Assembly (NCBI GenBank): GCA_965215315.1
Contig: CBDCDB010000008.1
Location: forward strand, 2,542,001-2,606,000
Direction: 5' to 3'
DNA from: Truepera sp965215315
GTDB taxonomy: Bacteria; Deinococcota; Deinococci; Deinococcales; Trueperaceae
Length of the DNA stretch: 64,000 bases
Position 1 is the stretch's first letter. Each line of letters opens with the position of its first letter. Made by a program: the position numbers and the translations under genes. Positions 25,040 to 34,624 of this stretch are shown here, piece after piece. The notes beneath the pieces were generated by a model. It saw only the letters and a program-made list of their open reading frames with translations. It made no database searches and had not been told where the DNA came from.

Positions 25040-25416
25040 ACTCTATCCGAAAACCGCCATATTGAAGAGGATGTGGGCACAGGCGAACTGTACAGGGGCT
25101 AACCAGTTGGCGGCTCCCTCAAAACCCGTCTCAAAACTTGGCTAAGCGCCTGGTCATGAGACGAATCATGGCGATATAGATGAACGCCTCGGAGGTTTGA
25201 GGTAGACGTTCAAAGTCTCGGGCCAGACGGCGGCTACGAATAAACCAAGAAAAAGTTCGTTCAACCAGCCAACGCTTAGGCAAGATAGCAAAGCCCTTTA
25301 GTTGTTTGTCACGCCTTACGATGTCGAGCACCCAAGCGAAAGTGACCTGCTTCCAGAAAACGAGTCCAGGCTAAAGTGGAGAAAACGACCTAATCTAGAG
25401 CTTTAAGGAGGCTCGT

Positions 25417-25683
25417 ATGAAAAGGTCGAAGTTTACCGAAGAGCAGATCGCCTTTGCCCTCAAGCAGGCAGAGTCAGGGGTAACAGTCGCTGAGGTGTGC
25501 CGGAAGATGGGCGTGTCAGAGAACACCTTCTACAACTGGAAGAAGAAGTTCTCGGGGCTCGGCGTGTCCGAATTGCGTCGGCTCAGGCAGCTCGAAGAGG
25601 AGAACCGCAAGCTCAAGCAACTCGTAGCCGACTTGAGTCTCGATAAGGCGATGTTGCAGGACGTGCTGGGAAAAAAGCTTTAA
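25417..25683 (+). CDS. IS3-family transposase OrfA
   Basis: An 88-residue protein with the helix-turn-helix of IS3 OrfA (E-E-Q-I-A-F-A-L-K-Q-A-E through V-C-R-K-M-G-V-S-E-N-T-F-Y-N-W) and a C-terminal leucine-rich coiled coil (L-R-Q-L-E-E-E-N-R-K-L-K-Q-L). It binds the element ends. AAAAAAG just before its stop is the usual site for -1 frameshifting into orfB. Good Shine-Dalgarno AAGGAGG before the ATG. Confidence 0.92.
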   Translation: MKRSKFTEEQIAFALKQAESGVTVAEVCRKMGVSENTFYNWKKKFSGLGVSELRRLRQLEEENRKLKQLVADLSLDKAMLQDVLGKKL

Positions 25684-26515
25684 AGTCAGCAGCGAAGCGG
25701 GAACTCGTGCTGAAGTTGCAAGACGCCTGGAGGGTGAGCGAACGTCGAGCGGCCAGGGTGATTGGAGCACATCGTTCGGCTATTCGCTACCAACCCAAAC
25801 GTCCCCTGCTCGACGCGCCTATCCGCAAGCGCATGGAGGAGATCGCTGCTGTAAGGATTCGTTACGGCTACCGGCGTATCCATATCCTCCTACAGCGTGA
25901 AGGCTGGCGGGTCAACTCTAAGCGTGTGTACCCCGTATTTACTGTCTGGCTGGGCTCAACCTTAGAAGCAAACGACCCAAAAGAAGACGTATGGCAAGTC
26001 ACCGCATCTCTCGTCCTGACGTGACAAAAGCCAATGACTGCTGGACCATGGATTTTGTCTCCGACGCCCTCTTTAACGGCAAACGCTTTCGAGCGTTGAC
26101 CGTCATGGACCAGTACACCCGAGAGTGCTTAGCTATTCATACCGACCAAAACATCAAAGGCGATCAGGTCGCCGTCTTGATGAGCCAGCTCGCTGCCACT
26201 CGTGGCATCCCCAGGCGACTGCAGACCGACAACGGTAGTGAATTCGTCAGCAAAGCTCTGGACAAGTGGGCTTACGAAAACCAAATCACGATGGACTTCT
26301 CTCGTCCTGGTCGCCCTACCGATAACCCCTTTATCGAATCGTTCAATGGTTCACTCAGAGACGAGTGTCTGAACATCCACTGGTTTTTATCACTCGAAGA
26401 TGCTCGGGAGAAGATCGAAAACTGGAGGGTCGAGTACAACCATTTCAGGCCGCACTCGGGACTCGGAAACATCCCACCTGGACAGTTCGCTCAGCAAGCC
26501 GTAGGCTATTCGTAA
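25680..26515 (+). pseudogene. IS3-family transposase OrfB, frameshifted
   Basis: The -1 frame from orfA runs through R-Y-G-Y-R-R-I-H-I-L-L and then loses frame near 25932, where two extra C residues turn V-Y-R-I-Y-C-L into V-Y-P-V-F. The catalytic core continues in another frame (25991-26515) with D in W-T-M-D-F-V-S-D, D in Q-T-D-N-G-S-E-F and E in P-F-I-E-S-F-N-G. All three DDE residues are intact but no single protein joins them, so this copy cannot move by itself. Confidence 0.85.
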
Positions 26516-27452
26516 GGTCGTTTTCTCCTCCTTCACCTGGACCAATTTCTGGCAGCGGGTCAAAAGACGCCTAGACTCACATCCGAAATGGCCCAAGTTT
26601 AGGGATCCCCTCAAAAGCCACCTGCGTCCAAGAGATAAATTCACCTTGATAGCCTGCGTCAGCCCAAATACGTTTAAGCCGAAACGACTGTAAGAAAGAT
26701 GCGTAGAAATTGCTTAGAAGCTTTTTGGCACCATCTCGGTCTTGCACGTTTGCACCCGTAACCAGTACCGCAAGCAGCAGTCCCAAAGTATCAACGAGAA
26801 TATGGCGCTTACGTCCCAGACAGCGCTTGTGTACATCAAGGCCTCGGGCCTCACCACCCTCTGCGGTTCTGGTGCTTTGACTATCTAGAACAGCAGCACT
26901 CGCCTCCGCTTTACGCCCCAGCTTCGTTCTGAGTTTGCGGTGTAAAGTTGTATGCCATAACTTCCACTGACCCGTCTTGCGCCACTTGCTGAAGTAGCCG
27001 TAGACCGTTTTCCAATGCGGCAAGTCATGCGGCATCGCTCGCCACTTAATGCCATTTGAAAGCACATAGAAAATCGCGTTGATAATCTCTCGGTAGCTAT
27101 GCTGCCTCGGTCTACCCGTCTTAGCTGGTGCTGGCATCAGCTCTTTCAGAACGGCCCATTCGTTATCGTGTAAGTCGGCCTTAGTATCGCTGTCTGTTCA
27201 CACTTCAGCTTTACCCGACCTTTCTCTTATCCCTGGGTTTTGAGACGGGTTCTAAGCGTCGGCGTAACCCCCTAGTAGAACTTGAACGGCAGGTGGTTTA
27301 CCTACGGCTTAATCTGAGTTAAGAATGTCACACCCGCTCTTAATGGATCCTTAATGGGCAGCTAAAAGTGCCGCTACTTAGGCTGCTATCTGAGGTTCAG
27401 GACAACAGAATGCGGCTTCAAGATTTTCAGTTGATTAGACCTCCGGCGAAAG

Positions 27453-27842
27453 TCATTTGTGGGCCAGATCAAGGTTGTAAAGCGCAGCAATGAGGTTAAG
27501 CCCAAGCCCAAAGCGCCTTCTACAATTTCTTACCGCTGTAGTAATGCCGCTACTTTGTTTGGGACGTTCGGTGGGTGTTTCAGTGACGTCACCGAGACCG
27601 AGTGGACGGTCGTGCTCGGTGACGTCACGCCGCTTGGGTAAGCTGAATTTATCTGAAGTCATGAGCGCGTCTTCAATTCTGGTGATCTGGTTTGCGGTTG
27701 ACTCATGGACGCCGTAGCTCGCCGCGATGTGAAACTGGCTCCGGTACGCGCGCCAATACCACAGAGCCAGTAGTAACTGGTCTTCTAAGCTGAGCTTGCC
27801 CCTGCGTCCCACTTTCTTTTTGCATCCCTCGGCTTCACGCAA
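27453..27842 (-). pseudogene. Internally deleted IS5-like transposase remnant
   Basis: A 129-codon frame. Its first 65 residues look like the helix-turn-helix start of an IS5-type transposase (L-S-L-E-D-Q-L-L-L-A-L-W-Y-W-R and Y-G-V-H-E-S-T-A-N-Q). Then comes T-E-T-P-T-E-R-P-K, which in relatives marks the catalytic region, and soon after the usual C-terminus G-L-N-L-I-A-A-L-Y-N-L-D-L. The middle catalytic part is gone. Two copies of GGTGACGTCAC-like sequence within it may have promoted the deletion. 27254-27452 holds nothing else recognisable. Confidence 0.6.
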
Positions 27843-27978
27843 AACCGCTGCCCTATCACCGAATACTTACGGCTTTACCCCGGTCAACCGTTTGAACGCC
27901 GCTGGCTTCAGCCCTTTGATCGCTCCGTAGCGCGTAGCTTTACTTTGGACTTTATAATGCTACTTTCGCAAGAGGTTT

Positions 27979-28653
27979 ATTAAAGACGGTGATGCGGTGG
28001 CGGTGTTCGGTTGCGGGCCGGTCGGCATTTTTGCGGTCATCAGCACGATGCTCTTAGGTGCGGGGCGCGTCGCCGTAGACCGGCTGCCGGACAGACTAGA
28101 CGCCGCCAAAGCGCAGGGCGCTGAAGTCGTCAACTTCGGTGAGGAAGACCCGGTTGAAACCATCGTGCGGTTGACCGGTGGCATCGGGGTGGACAAGGTG
28201 ATCGACGCCGTAGACGCACAGCACGCCGGCCACGGCCCCGCTGCCCCGGACGCGCAGGAGAAAAAGCAGTTTGAAGCACAGCTCGAGCAGATCGCGCCAG
28301 AGCAAAACCCGTACGGAGACACCTGGGTTCCCGGTGACGCGCCTTCGTAGGCGCTCGAGTGGGCCGTAGAAGTCGTCGCCAAAGCCGGAACGGTCTCTAT
28401 TATCGGCGTCTACCCACCGACGGCGTAGACCTTCCCCATCGGGCAGGCGATGAACAAAAACCTGACGCTCAAGATGGGTAACTGCAACCCCCATAAATAC
28501 ATCCCTAAATTGGTCGATCTGGTCGCTGCGGGCGTGGTTGACCCCGCAAAGGTTTTGACCAAAACCGAACCGATGCAAGACGCGATTTCGGCGTATAAGG
28601 CGTTTGACGAGCGGCAACCGGGTTGGCTGAAAGTGGAACTCGAGCCCGCCTAA
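27979..28653 (+). pseudogene. Zinc-dependent alcohol/formaldehyde dehydrogenase, N-terminus lost and two stops
   Basis: Only the cofactor half of the enzyme remains: V-A-V-F-G-C-G-P-V-G (Rossmann motif) through G-W-L-K-V-E-L-E-P-A. The catalytic N-terminal half with the zinc ligands is missing and transposon debris sits in its place. TAG codons at 28348-28350 and 28426-28428 interrupt the frame; the first falls where relatives have glutamine (A-P-S-Q-A-L-E-W). D-A-Q-H-A-G-H-G and the long insertion mark the formaldehyde dehydrogenase-like zinc ADH group. Non-functional. Confidence 0.88.
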
Positions 28654-28819
28654 ACCTTCCCGGAACAAGAGCGGAACGCTGGCCTGCAGAGCTTTTACGG
28701 CTGCGGGCCGTTTTTACGGCGTCGCTCAGGTGTTTCTACCGGTGTTCTAAGCCAACTGTGTGTGCGAGCCGGGTTTTACGGCGTTCAAAGTGTTTCAAAC
28801 TGGGTTTAAGGAGGCAACG

Positions 28820-29161
28820 ATGGCAGATACGACGATTAAAAAAGTCAGCTCGAAAACGTCCCCGCACGGTGAGATGGGGCAGGTCTACCTGGCGTCAGGT
28901 AAAGGCGTCTCGATGCGGCTCTGGCGTACTGAACCTTCAGACGAAACCAAACCTGAAGAGACCCGCGAGTATGAGACGGTCGGTTACGTGATTGAAGGCA
29001 GCGCCGAACTGCATTTAGAAGGGCAGATGGTCAGGCTCGAGCCCGGTGATTCATGGCTCGTGCCGCAGGGTGCCAGCCACACCTACAAGATTTTAGCGGC
29101 GTTTACGGCGGTCGAAGCGACGCATCCGCCCGCTGAGGTCAAGGGGCGCGACGAAGCCTAA
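28820..29161 (+). CDS. Cupin-domain protein
   Basis: A 113-residue single cupin from ATG 28820, which has AAGGAGG at ideal distance; the frame stays open upstream but lacks a better site. The barrel motifs are seen as Y-V-I-E-G-S-A-E-L-H-L and P-G-D-S-W-L-V-P-Q-G-A-S-H-T-Y. Only part of the usual HxH...E metal set is evident in motif 1, so metal binding is uncertain. Cupins of this size may be isomerases, dioxygenases or sensors; the role is unknown. The 28654-28819 gap before it carries several TTTTACGGC copies. Confidence 0.85.
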   Translation: MADTTIKKVSSKTSPHGEMGQVYLASGKGVSMRLWRTEPSDETKPEETREYETVGYVIEGSAELHLEGQMVRLEPGDSWLVPQGASHTYKILAAFTAVEATHPPAEVKGRDEA

Positions 29162-29175
29162 AGATTTGCCGTAAA

Positions 29176-30540
29176 TCAGCTTTGACCCCCCTCGAGAATC
29201 CCTTTTGAAACGGTCTCGAGGGGTTTCTCTTGAACAACAGACGCGGCGTAAATGGCGGCTCCGACGGCAGTTTCTTCACCGCGCGGGGTTAGCACAAGGG
29301 GTAAGCCGAACGTCTCTTGTACCCGCTCTCTTAATAGGCGGCTCCGGCGTAGTATCTTGCTACTCCCGATTATCTTGGAGACACCTGTGACAACTCCTGC
29401 CGCTTCAAAACCACCTTGCCAAAAACCGTAGAGCTCGTCCACCACACCCTGAGCGAAGCCGTAAACAAGGTGTTCTAACGTAAAATTGTCCGGGGTGATG
29501 TTGCCGATGGCTCCGGTTTTCGCGCCCGTGCTGCTCCGTGACCCGGCGAAACGCGTGTCAACTTCCAGATACGGCGGCTTCAAGTTTGCAGGGTCAACCT
29601 CGAGCAGTTCGTAGAGATTATCAAAGTGTTTACCCGTTAAGTTATGCACTACGCTGTCTATAAGCTCGGTCAATATCTCAAACGATTTACCGCCCGTTAA
29701 ACTCGCGCCGACGAGTAAAAAGCGACCTTCGGGAAAAGGGCGGGTCTCGAGGCCGCCCGCATATTTCAGTTCATTACTGACACAGCTGACTTGACCACTC
29801 GTCCCGAGCGTAAGCAAAACCGAATGCTCCGGGTCACTCACACTGCCGATAAAACTCGCCTGATTGTCGCCCAAAGCCGTGACGACGGGGACGCCTTTGT
29901 ACTCGCCCGCGACGCTGCCGTGAACTCTTACGGTCGGGAGTTTTACAGGGTTTGGGTTCAACTTCTCCCACGCGGAGGTGAACGTGTTTTGCTCCAAGCT
30001 AAAAAGCCCCAGGCTATGCGCCAGCGTCGGGTCGGTTAGGGGCTGCTCGAGCCCACAAAGCCGCATCACAAGATAGTCGGGCGCGGTGCAGAGTGACGCG
30101 GCCTGTTTCGGAACGCGTCCGGTTTGAACTTGCGTAAAATGCGTGACTGCGCCGTAACCCATAGGCACAGCTTCACCGGTCACATCTTGGAAAAGCTCGA
30201 GATACCGCTTCCCCTCAGTGTCACGCACTTCGGCTTGTCGGTCGAGCCACGTAAAAAGTGGACTGACCGCTCTCCCCGCTGCGTCTACATACAAAATCCC
30301 GTGCATCTGTCCGGTGACGCCGATGCCATAAAAAGGGCCGAACTCGGTTGTGAGCATACGGATAAGCTCGAGTGCTTTTGCTACCAACATCTCAGGGTCT
30401 TGCGTATGCGCGCCCGGTACTTCTGTAGAGATTTCAGCGCGGTGGCGAAAGCTATTCGCAGCCATAACGTAGCTTGTCCCCAGGTCTATAACGGCTGCTG
30501 AAACGCTCGTCGTACCGAGGTCGAGGCCCAGATAGCGCAC
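29176..30540 (-). CDS. FGGY-family carbohydrate kinase (sedoheptulokinase-like)
   Basis: A 454-residue kinase with the phosphate-binding start G-L-D-L-G-T-T-S-V, the region G-V-T-G-Q-M-H-G-I-L-Y typical of sedoheptulokinases, and T-L-G-T-S-G-Q-V plus G-G-F-E-A-A-G near the ATP site. It phosphorylates a sugar in the cytoplasm. Sedoheptulose is the best guess from the Q-M-H-G segment; xylulose is an alternative. It starts two bases from the end of the adjacent ABC exporter gene and may be co-transcribed with it, although a functional link is not obvious. Confidence 0.88.
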   Translation of the reverse strand: MRYLGLDLGTTSVSAAVIDLGTSYVMAANSFRHRAEISTEVPGAHTQDPEMLVAKALELIRMLTTEFGPFYGIGVTGQMHGILYVDAAGRAVSPLFTWLDRQAEVRDTEGKRYLELFQDVTGEAVPMGYGAVTHFTQVQTGRVPKQAASLCTAPDYLVMRLCGLEQPLTDPTLAHSLGLFSLEQNTFTSAWEKLNPNPVKLPTVRVHGSVAGEYKGVPVVTALGDNQASFIGSVSDPEHSVLLTLGTSGQVSCVSNELKYAGGLETRPFPEGRFLLVGASLTGGKSFEILTELIDSVVHNLTGKHFDNLYELLEVDPANLKPPYLEVDTRFAGSRSSTGAKTGAIGNITPDNFTLEHLVYGFAQGVVDELYGFWQGGFEAAGVVTGVSKIIGSSKILRRSRLLRERVQETFGLPLVLTPRGEETAVGAAIYAASVVQEKPLETVSKGILEGGQS

Positions 30541-30542
30541 GG

Positions 30543-32372
30543 CTATACCGAGGCAGACATGCTGGTAGGATCGTAATCTGGCGACTGGTGCCGAAAATAG
30601 GTCGTGTAGAGTTCCGCGTAGTGCCCGCCCGCCGCCATTAAGCCGTGGTGGTCGCCTTCTTCGATGACTTCGCCTTCGCTTAAAACGATGATGCGGTCAG
30701 CCGAGCGAATGGTAGACAGGCGGTGCGCGATGACGATGGCGGTGCGGTCGCGCAAGACGACCTCGAGCCCCTCTTGAATCTGCGCCTCAGTCAGCGGGTC
30801 TACGCTGGCGGTAGCCTCATCCAGGATTAGGATGCTGGGGTTTTGGAGCAGCGTCCGGGCAAGCGCGACGAGTTGCCGCTGCCCCATCGAGATGCCTTTG
30901 CCCGCCTCGCCCACGTCGGTATCCAAACCTTGCGGCAGCGCGTCCAACCAGTCCCCGCCGCCGATACGCCCTGCAACCCGCCGCACGTCCTCGTCAGGCG
31001 CGTCCGCTGTGCCGTAACGGATGTTGTCCCGGACTGTCCCGCCGAACAAAAAGGGCGTTTGCTGGACGATACCTAAATGTTTACGGTAGGGGGGAAGCTC
31101 GAGCGACCTGATATCTACGCCGTCAATCTTCAGCTCTCCCCCCTGAAACTCGTAAAACCGTGCGACCAATTTGCCGAGGCTCGATTTGCCCGCGCCGGTG
31201 TGCCCAACGAGTGCCACGGTTTCCCCGGCCTCGATGGTCAGGTTGAAGTGGTCCAAAACTTGCTCCTGCGCGGTGTAGCGAAAGTCCAGGTTCTTAAACT
31301 CGATGCGGCCTTTGACGTTTTCTAAAACCTTGCTGTCTGTTTGCACCACGCGCGGTTCAGCGTCTACGAGGGCAAAAACCCGTTCACTCGCCGAGAGCCC
31401 CAACTGAAACTGACTCCAGAACGACGCGATGCTCGTCAAGGGTTGCCACAACAGCGCGATACTCTCGGCAAACAAAAACCACTGACCGGGTGTAACGCTG
31501 CCCGCGACAACGCTCGTCCCGCCGAAATAGACGATCAAAGCTGTACCGACGCCTGCAATCGTCCCGAGAACCGGAAAGATGCCGCTAAAAACCAGCCCTT
31601 GCCGCAAGTTGAGCGTATACGACTGTGCGTTGACACGGCTGAACTCGCCGTAAATCGTGCCCTCTTGCCGAAACGTTTTGGCGACCGAAATTCCGGTAAT
31701 CGACTCCTGCACGTTCGCGTTGACCTCGGCTAACACGCGCCGCGCCTGCTGCGTGGTGATGCGGGCGATGCGGCGAAAGGCGAGCGCAGCAACGACGATA
31801 AAGGGCGCAATCAGCAGCGCAATCAGGGCAAGCTGCGCGTTGATAAAAAACAGCACCCCGACGACGATCACGACCTGCACAACCTGGCTCATCAAGTTGA
31901 GGGTTAAGGTGACGACGGTGGCGAAGTCTTGGGTATCCGAAGTGACGCGGCTGACGATTTTGCCGGTCGAGAACTCGTCGTAAAACGACATATCGCGCTC
32001 CAACACGGCGTCGAAGGCGTCTTTACGGAGATTCAAAACCACGTCGCCGACAACCCGCGCGGTATAGGTTTGACGAAAAAAGTTAAATACCCACGACAGT
32101 GCGCCTGCGCCGAAAATGGCGGCGAGCAGCCCGACGGTACTCTCCCAACCCGCCGCAACTGCGCCCGCCTGAATGGTGAGTGCGTCGATACCCCTCGAGA
32201 TCAAAATCGGAAACGCTGCGTCCATCACCGCCGTCAGCAGGATGGTTGCGGCGACAAAGACCATCAGCCCTAAAAACGGGCGAAAGTAGCGGGAGATGCG
32301 GCCTAACAGTTGCCGGTCGGAATAGGTGCGGTCGTAAGCCTCTGCGCCGAGGCCGTCCATCACAAAACCCAT
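30543..32372 (-). CDS. ABC exporter subunit with canonical catalytic glutamate
   Basis: A 609-residue half transporter: six membrane segments followed by an ATPase domain with Walker A G-H-T-G-A-G-K-S-S and Walker B I-L-I-L-D-E-A-T. Its signature is I-S-M-G-Q-R-Q rather than LSGGQ. ATG 32372 follows GAGGAG and begins just after the stop of the partner gene; the longer frame would overlap it. With the next entry it forms a heterodimer that exports lipids, peptides or drugs from the cytoplasm. Confidence 0.93.
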   Translation of the reverse strand: MGFVMDGLGAEAYDRTYSDRQLLGRISRYFRPFLGLMVFVAATILLTAVMDAAFPILISRGIDALTIQAGAVAAGWESTVGLLAAIFGAGALSWVFNFFRQTYTARVVGDVVLNLRKDAFDAVLERDMSFYDEFSTGKIVSRVTSDTQDFATVVTLTLNLMSQVVQVVIVVGVLFFINAQLALIALLIAPFIVVAALAFRRIARITTQQARRVLAEVNANVQESITGISVAKTFRQEGTIYGEFSRVNAQSYTLNLRQGLVFSGIFPVLGTIAGVGTALIVYFGGTSVVAGSVTPGQWFLFAESIALLWQPLTSIASFWSQFQLGLSASERVFALVDAEPRVVQTDSKVLENVKGRIEFKNLDFRYTAQEQVLDHFNLTIEAGETVALVGHTGAGKSSLGKLVARFYEFQGGELKIDGVDIRSLELPPYRKHLGIVQQTPFLFGGTVRDNIRYGTADAPDEDVRRVAGRIGGGDWLDALPQGLDTDVGEAGKGISMGQRQLVALARTLLQNPSILILDEATASVDPLTEAQIQEGLEVVLRDRTAIVIAHRLSTIRSADRIIVLSEGEVIEEGDHHGLMAAGGHYAELYTTYFRHQSPDYDPTSMSASV

Positions 32373-32374
32373 AC

Positions 32375-34165
32375 TTACTCCTCCTCGTAACGGGCAAAGA
32401 TGCGCTGGTAGAGGCTGCAACGCCCGAGTAGTTCGTCGTGCGTGCCCTGGTCTGCGATGCGCCCTTGATGCAGCACCAAAATCTTGTCGGCCTGCCGAAT
32501 CTGCGAGAGCCGGTGCGTAATTAGCAGCGTGGTGCGACCGTCCAAAACCTTGTCGATGGCCCGCTGAATCTGGTCTTCGGTGGCGCTGTCGATGGCGCTC
32601 GTCGAGTCGTCCAAAATCAGGATTCTGGGGTCGGTCAAGAGTGCCCGCGCAATCGCCAAACGCTGCCGCTGACCGCCCGAAAGCGTGACGCCGCGCTCGC
32701 CGATGACCGTATCGTAGCCGTCCGAAAAGTGCCGGATAAAAGCGTCGGCTTGCGCGGCTCTGGCAGCTTCTTTAATCGCTTCCGGCGTCGCTTTGGAGCC
32801 TAACCCAAAGGCGATATTGGCGGCGACCGAACGTGAAAAGAGAAACACATCTTGCTCGATCACGGAGATTTGTGAGCGGAGGGCCTCGAGGTTCCACTCT
32901 CTCACATCCACCCCGTCAATCAGGATGCGCCCTGCTGTGACGTCATAGGCGCGGTTGACGAGTTTGGTCAGCGTGCTCTTGCCTGAGCCGGTCTGTCCGA
33001 CGATAGCAACCGTTTGCCCCGGCAGCGCCGTAAACGTGAGGTCTTGCAAGCTGAGTTTGTCGTCTCCGTACCCGAACGACACGTTCTCAAACCGGATTTC
33101 ACCCTCGATCGGCGCGTCGTATCCGGCGGTGTTTTCGTCCAGGTCGGTGTCTTCACGGATAAGTTCTAAAATCCGCTCGGCTCCGGCAAACCCGAGTTGC
33201 ACGAGCGAAAAGGTAAAGATTGAGATAAACGCCGGAAAGCGCAAAGTGCTCATCAGGCCCATGTAGGCGACCAGATCGCCCACCGAGATGCGCCCGGTAG
33301 ATAAAAGATAAAGTCCGTGAGCAAACGCCCCGCTGATCGCTAAACCGATTAAGAGAAGCGGCAGATAGCGGGCCTGTACCTTGCCCTGCTCGGCAAACGC
33401 GTCCCGGTAGAGCGCCGCGTCCCGGACGAATTTGCGCTTCTCCTGCGCCTCTTGCGCGGCCCCTTTGACAACCTCAATGCCGGTAATCGCTTCGTTTAAT
33501 CCTGCGTTCATCACCCCGAAGCGTTTGCGGAGCGCCGACGATACCGGCCCGAGCTGGTTCATGTAGTGCCGCAGGGCAAAGACAAAGGTGATGACGAATA
33601 AAACGGGGGAGATGAGCAGGACGGGCTCGAGCACCCCGATAAAAATCAGTGGGACGATGATGCCAATGATAGATTCGGTCAATAGTGAGACACCGGGGTT
33701 CATCATTGGATTGAGCTGCCGCACGTCGTTGCCAGCCCGCGCCATGATGTCGCCGACGCGCTGCCGGTTATGAAACGTCTGGCTTTTGCCGAGCAAGCTC
33801 ACGTAGAGTTCATCGCGGGCGTCGCGCTCGAGCCGCTGTCCCAAGGTTTCCACCGAAAAGCTGTTGATGATGTCTACCACGCCGCGCACCAACACGATGC
33901 CCAAAATAACCAGCGCAATCGTTGAAAGTCGCCGCACACTCGGTTCGGGCCGCAACACCTCGTCAAATGCCGTTCCGGTCAGTCGAGGGATAGCTGCGAA
34001 AAATACGTTGGTTAAAATCGCGGCGGTGGCAAAGCTGAAAAGAAGCAGCGGATAGCGCCCCAAATGCGACAAAATCCAGCGGAGCGTGCTCCTGTCGTCG
34101 TAACGGTACGCACCCTCGACGCCGAACTCGCGTTTAGGTTCCCTTTGCGGAAGTGTAACGGCCAC
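32375..34165 (-). CDS. ABC exporter subunit with degenerate Walker B
   Basis: A 596-residue half transporter with six membrane segments, Walker A G-Q-T-G-S-G-K-S-T, canonical signature L-S-G-G-Q-R-Q and Walker B I-L-I-L-D-D-S-T, where aspartate replaces the catalytic glutamate. Together with its partner (normal glutamate, altered signature) the dimer has one competent and one degenerate ATP site. This is the pattern of heterodimeric exporters such as TM287/288 and BmrCD. GTG 34165, preceded by AAAAGGGG, is preferred over ATG 34189. Confidence 0.92.
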   Translation of the reverse strand: MAVTLPQREPKREFGVEGAYRYDDRSTLRWILSHLGRYPLLLFSFATAAILTNVFFAAIPRLTGTAFDEVLRPEPSVRRLSTIALVILGIVLVRGVVDIINSFSVETLGQRLERDARDELYVSLLGKSQTFHNRQRVGDIMARAGNDVRQLNPMMNPGVSLLTESIIGIIVPLIFIGVLEPVLLISPVLFVITFVFALRHYMNQLGPVSSALRKRFGVMNAGLNEAITGIEVVKGAAQEAQEKRKFVRDAALYRDAFAEQGKVQARYLPLLLIGLAISGAFAHGLYLLSTGRISVGDLVAYMGLMSTLRFPAFISIFTFSLVQLGFAGAERILELIREDTDLDENTAGYDAPIEGEIRFENVSFGYGDDKLSLQDLTFTALPGQTVAIVGQTGSGKSTLTKLVNRAYDVTAGRILIDGVDVREWNLEALRSQISVIEQDVFLFSRSVAANIAFGLGSKATPEAIKEAARAAQADAFIRHFSDGYDTVIGERGVTLSGGQRQRLAIARALLTDPRILILDDSTSAIDSATEDQIQRAIDKVLDGRTTLLITHRLSQIRQADKILVLHQGRIADQGTHDELLGRCSLYQRIFARYEEE

Positions 34166-34189
34166 GCTTACCCCTTTTCCCCAGCCCAA

Positions 34190-34624
34190 CCGAGCTTCTG
34201 CTAGTTTTACGGTGCTACTATCGGCTACTAATGCCAGTCACTATACCTTAAAAATTGAGGTAAAAGCTCGAGGCCCTTAGTTGAGTTAAAGGCCGCTCAC
34301 TATCTTAGCGGGTTTACGCGGTGCTTAGGGAAGCTGAGGTCCAACCGAACGCTAACGCCGATAGTTTTACTGTAAACCTGAACTGCACGAAATACCTCAC
34401 CCAGACGCCCTGCCTCGGTTGTCGCCGTAAAACCCGCGCTATAAAACCGCCGTAAAAACTTGTACTGTAGAAACTTGTACCGTAAAATCCACGCCGTAAA
34501 ACTCACGCCGTACCAAACTTGTCAGCGTAAAAGCCGTTTAGCTACCGTAAAGTGTGCAAACCGCTGGGACGTCAACAAGAGCTTTGCGCTACTGAGACGC
34601 AGTGTACATGCTAAAGTTACCGCC
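34190..34624. other. Gene-free stretch with clustered GTAAAA motifs
   Basis: No gene is supported here. Between about 34360 and 34560 GTAAAA occurs repeatedly, mostly as CCGTAAAA or GCCGTAAAA (for example near 34429, 34451, 34482, 34495). Promoters for the divergent genes on either side must lie in this stretch, but none stands out. Confidence 0.6.

Larger units (their letters stand above)
25343..26562 (+). mobile_element. IS3-family insertion sequence
   Basis: Bounded by TGACCTGCTTCCAGAAA at 25343 and TGACCCGCTGCCAGAAA read inward from 26562; similarity of the ends extends about 47 bases. A 4-bp target duplication AAAG flanks it (25339-25342 and 26563-26566). Length 1,220 bp. It contains orfA and a damaged orfB. 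Confidence 0.88.
25131..27137 (-). pseudogene. IS5/IS427-type transposase, interrupted
   Basis: The N-terminal part (26577-27137) has G-R-P-R-Q-H-S-Y-R-E-I-I-N-A-I, W-R-A-M-P, the first catalytic D in V-L-D-S-Q-S and the second in I-W-A-D-A-G-Y. The C-terminal part (25131-25342) has the catalytic E in W-L-V-E-R-T-F-S-W. The IS3 insertion separates them. Even after removing IS3, about 45 extra bases and a stop remain between G-Y-Q-G-E-F-I-S-W-T-Q-V-A-F and W-V-L-D-I-V, so the gene was damaged more than once. Confidence 0.85.
25122..27253 (-). mobile_element. IS5-type element (IS427 group) split by an IS3 element
   Basis: Matching ends AACCCGTCTCAAAAC at 25123 and, in inverted orientation, at about 27252 bound a transposase gene on the minus strand. 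An IS3 element (25343-26562) lies inside it. Without the insertion the element would be about 0.9 kb, normal for this group. Confidence 0.75.

Noticed and set aside
25131..27137. Simple restoration of the IS5-type transposase by removing the IS3 element
   Set aside because: About 45 extra bases and a stop remain after excision, so the gene has further damage.
34360..34560. CRISPR-like array from the repeated GTAAAA motifs
   Set aside because: The repeats are only 6-9 bases long, irregularly spaced and occur in coding DNA too; no direct repeats of 25-40 bases with spacers are present anywhere in the window.
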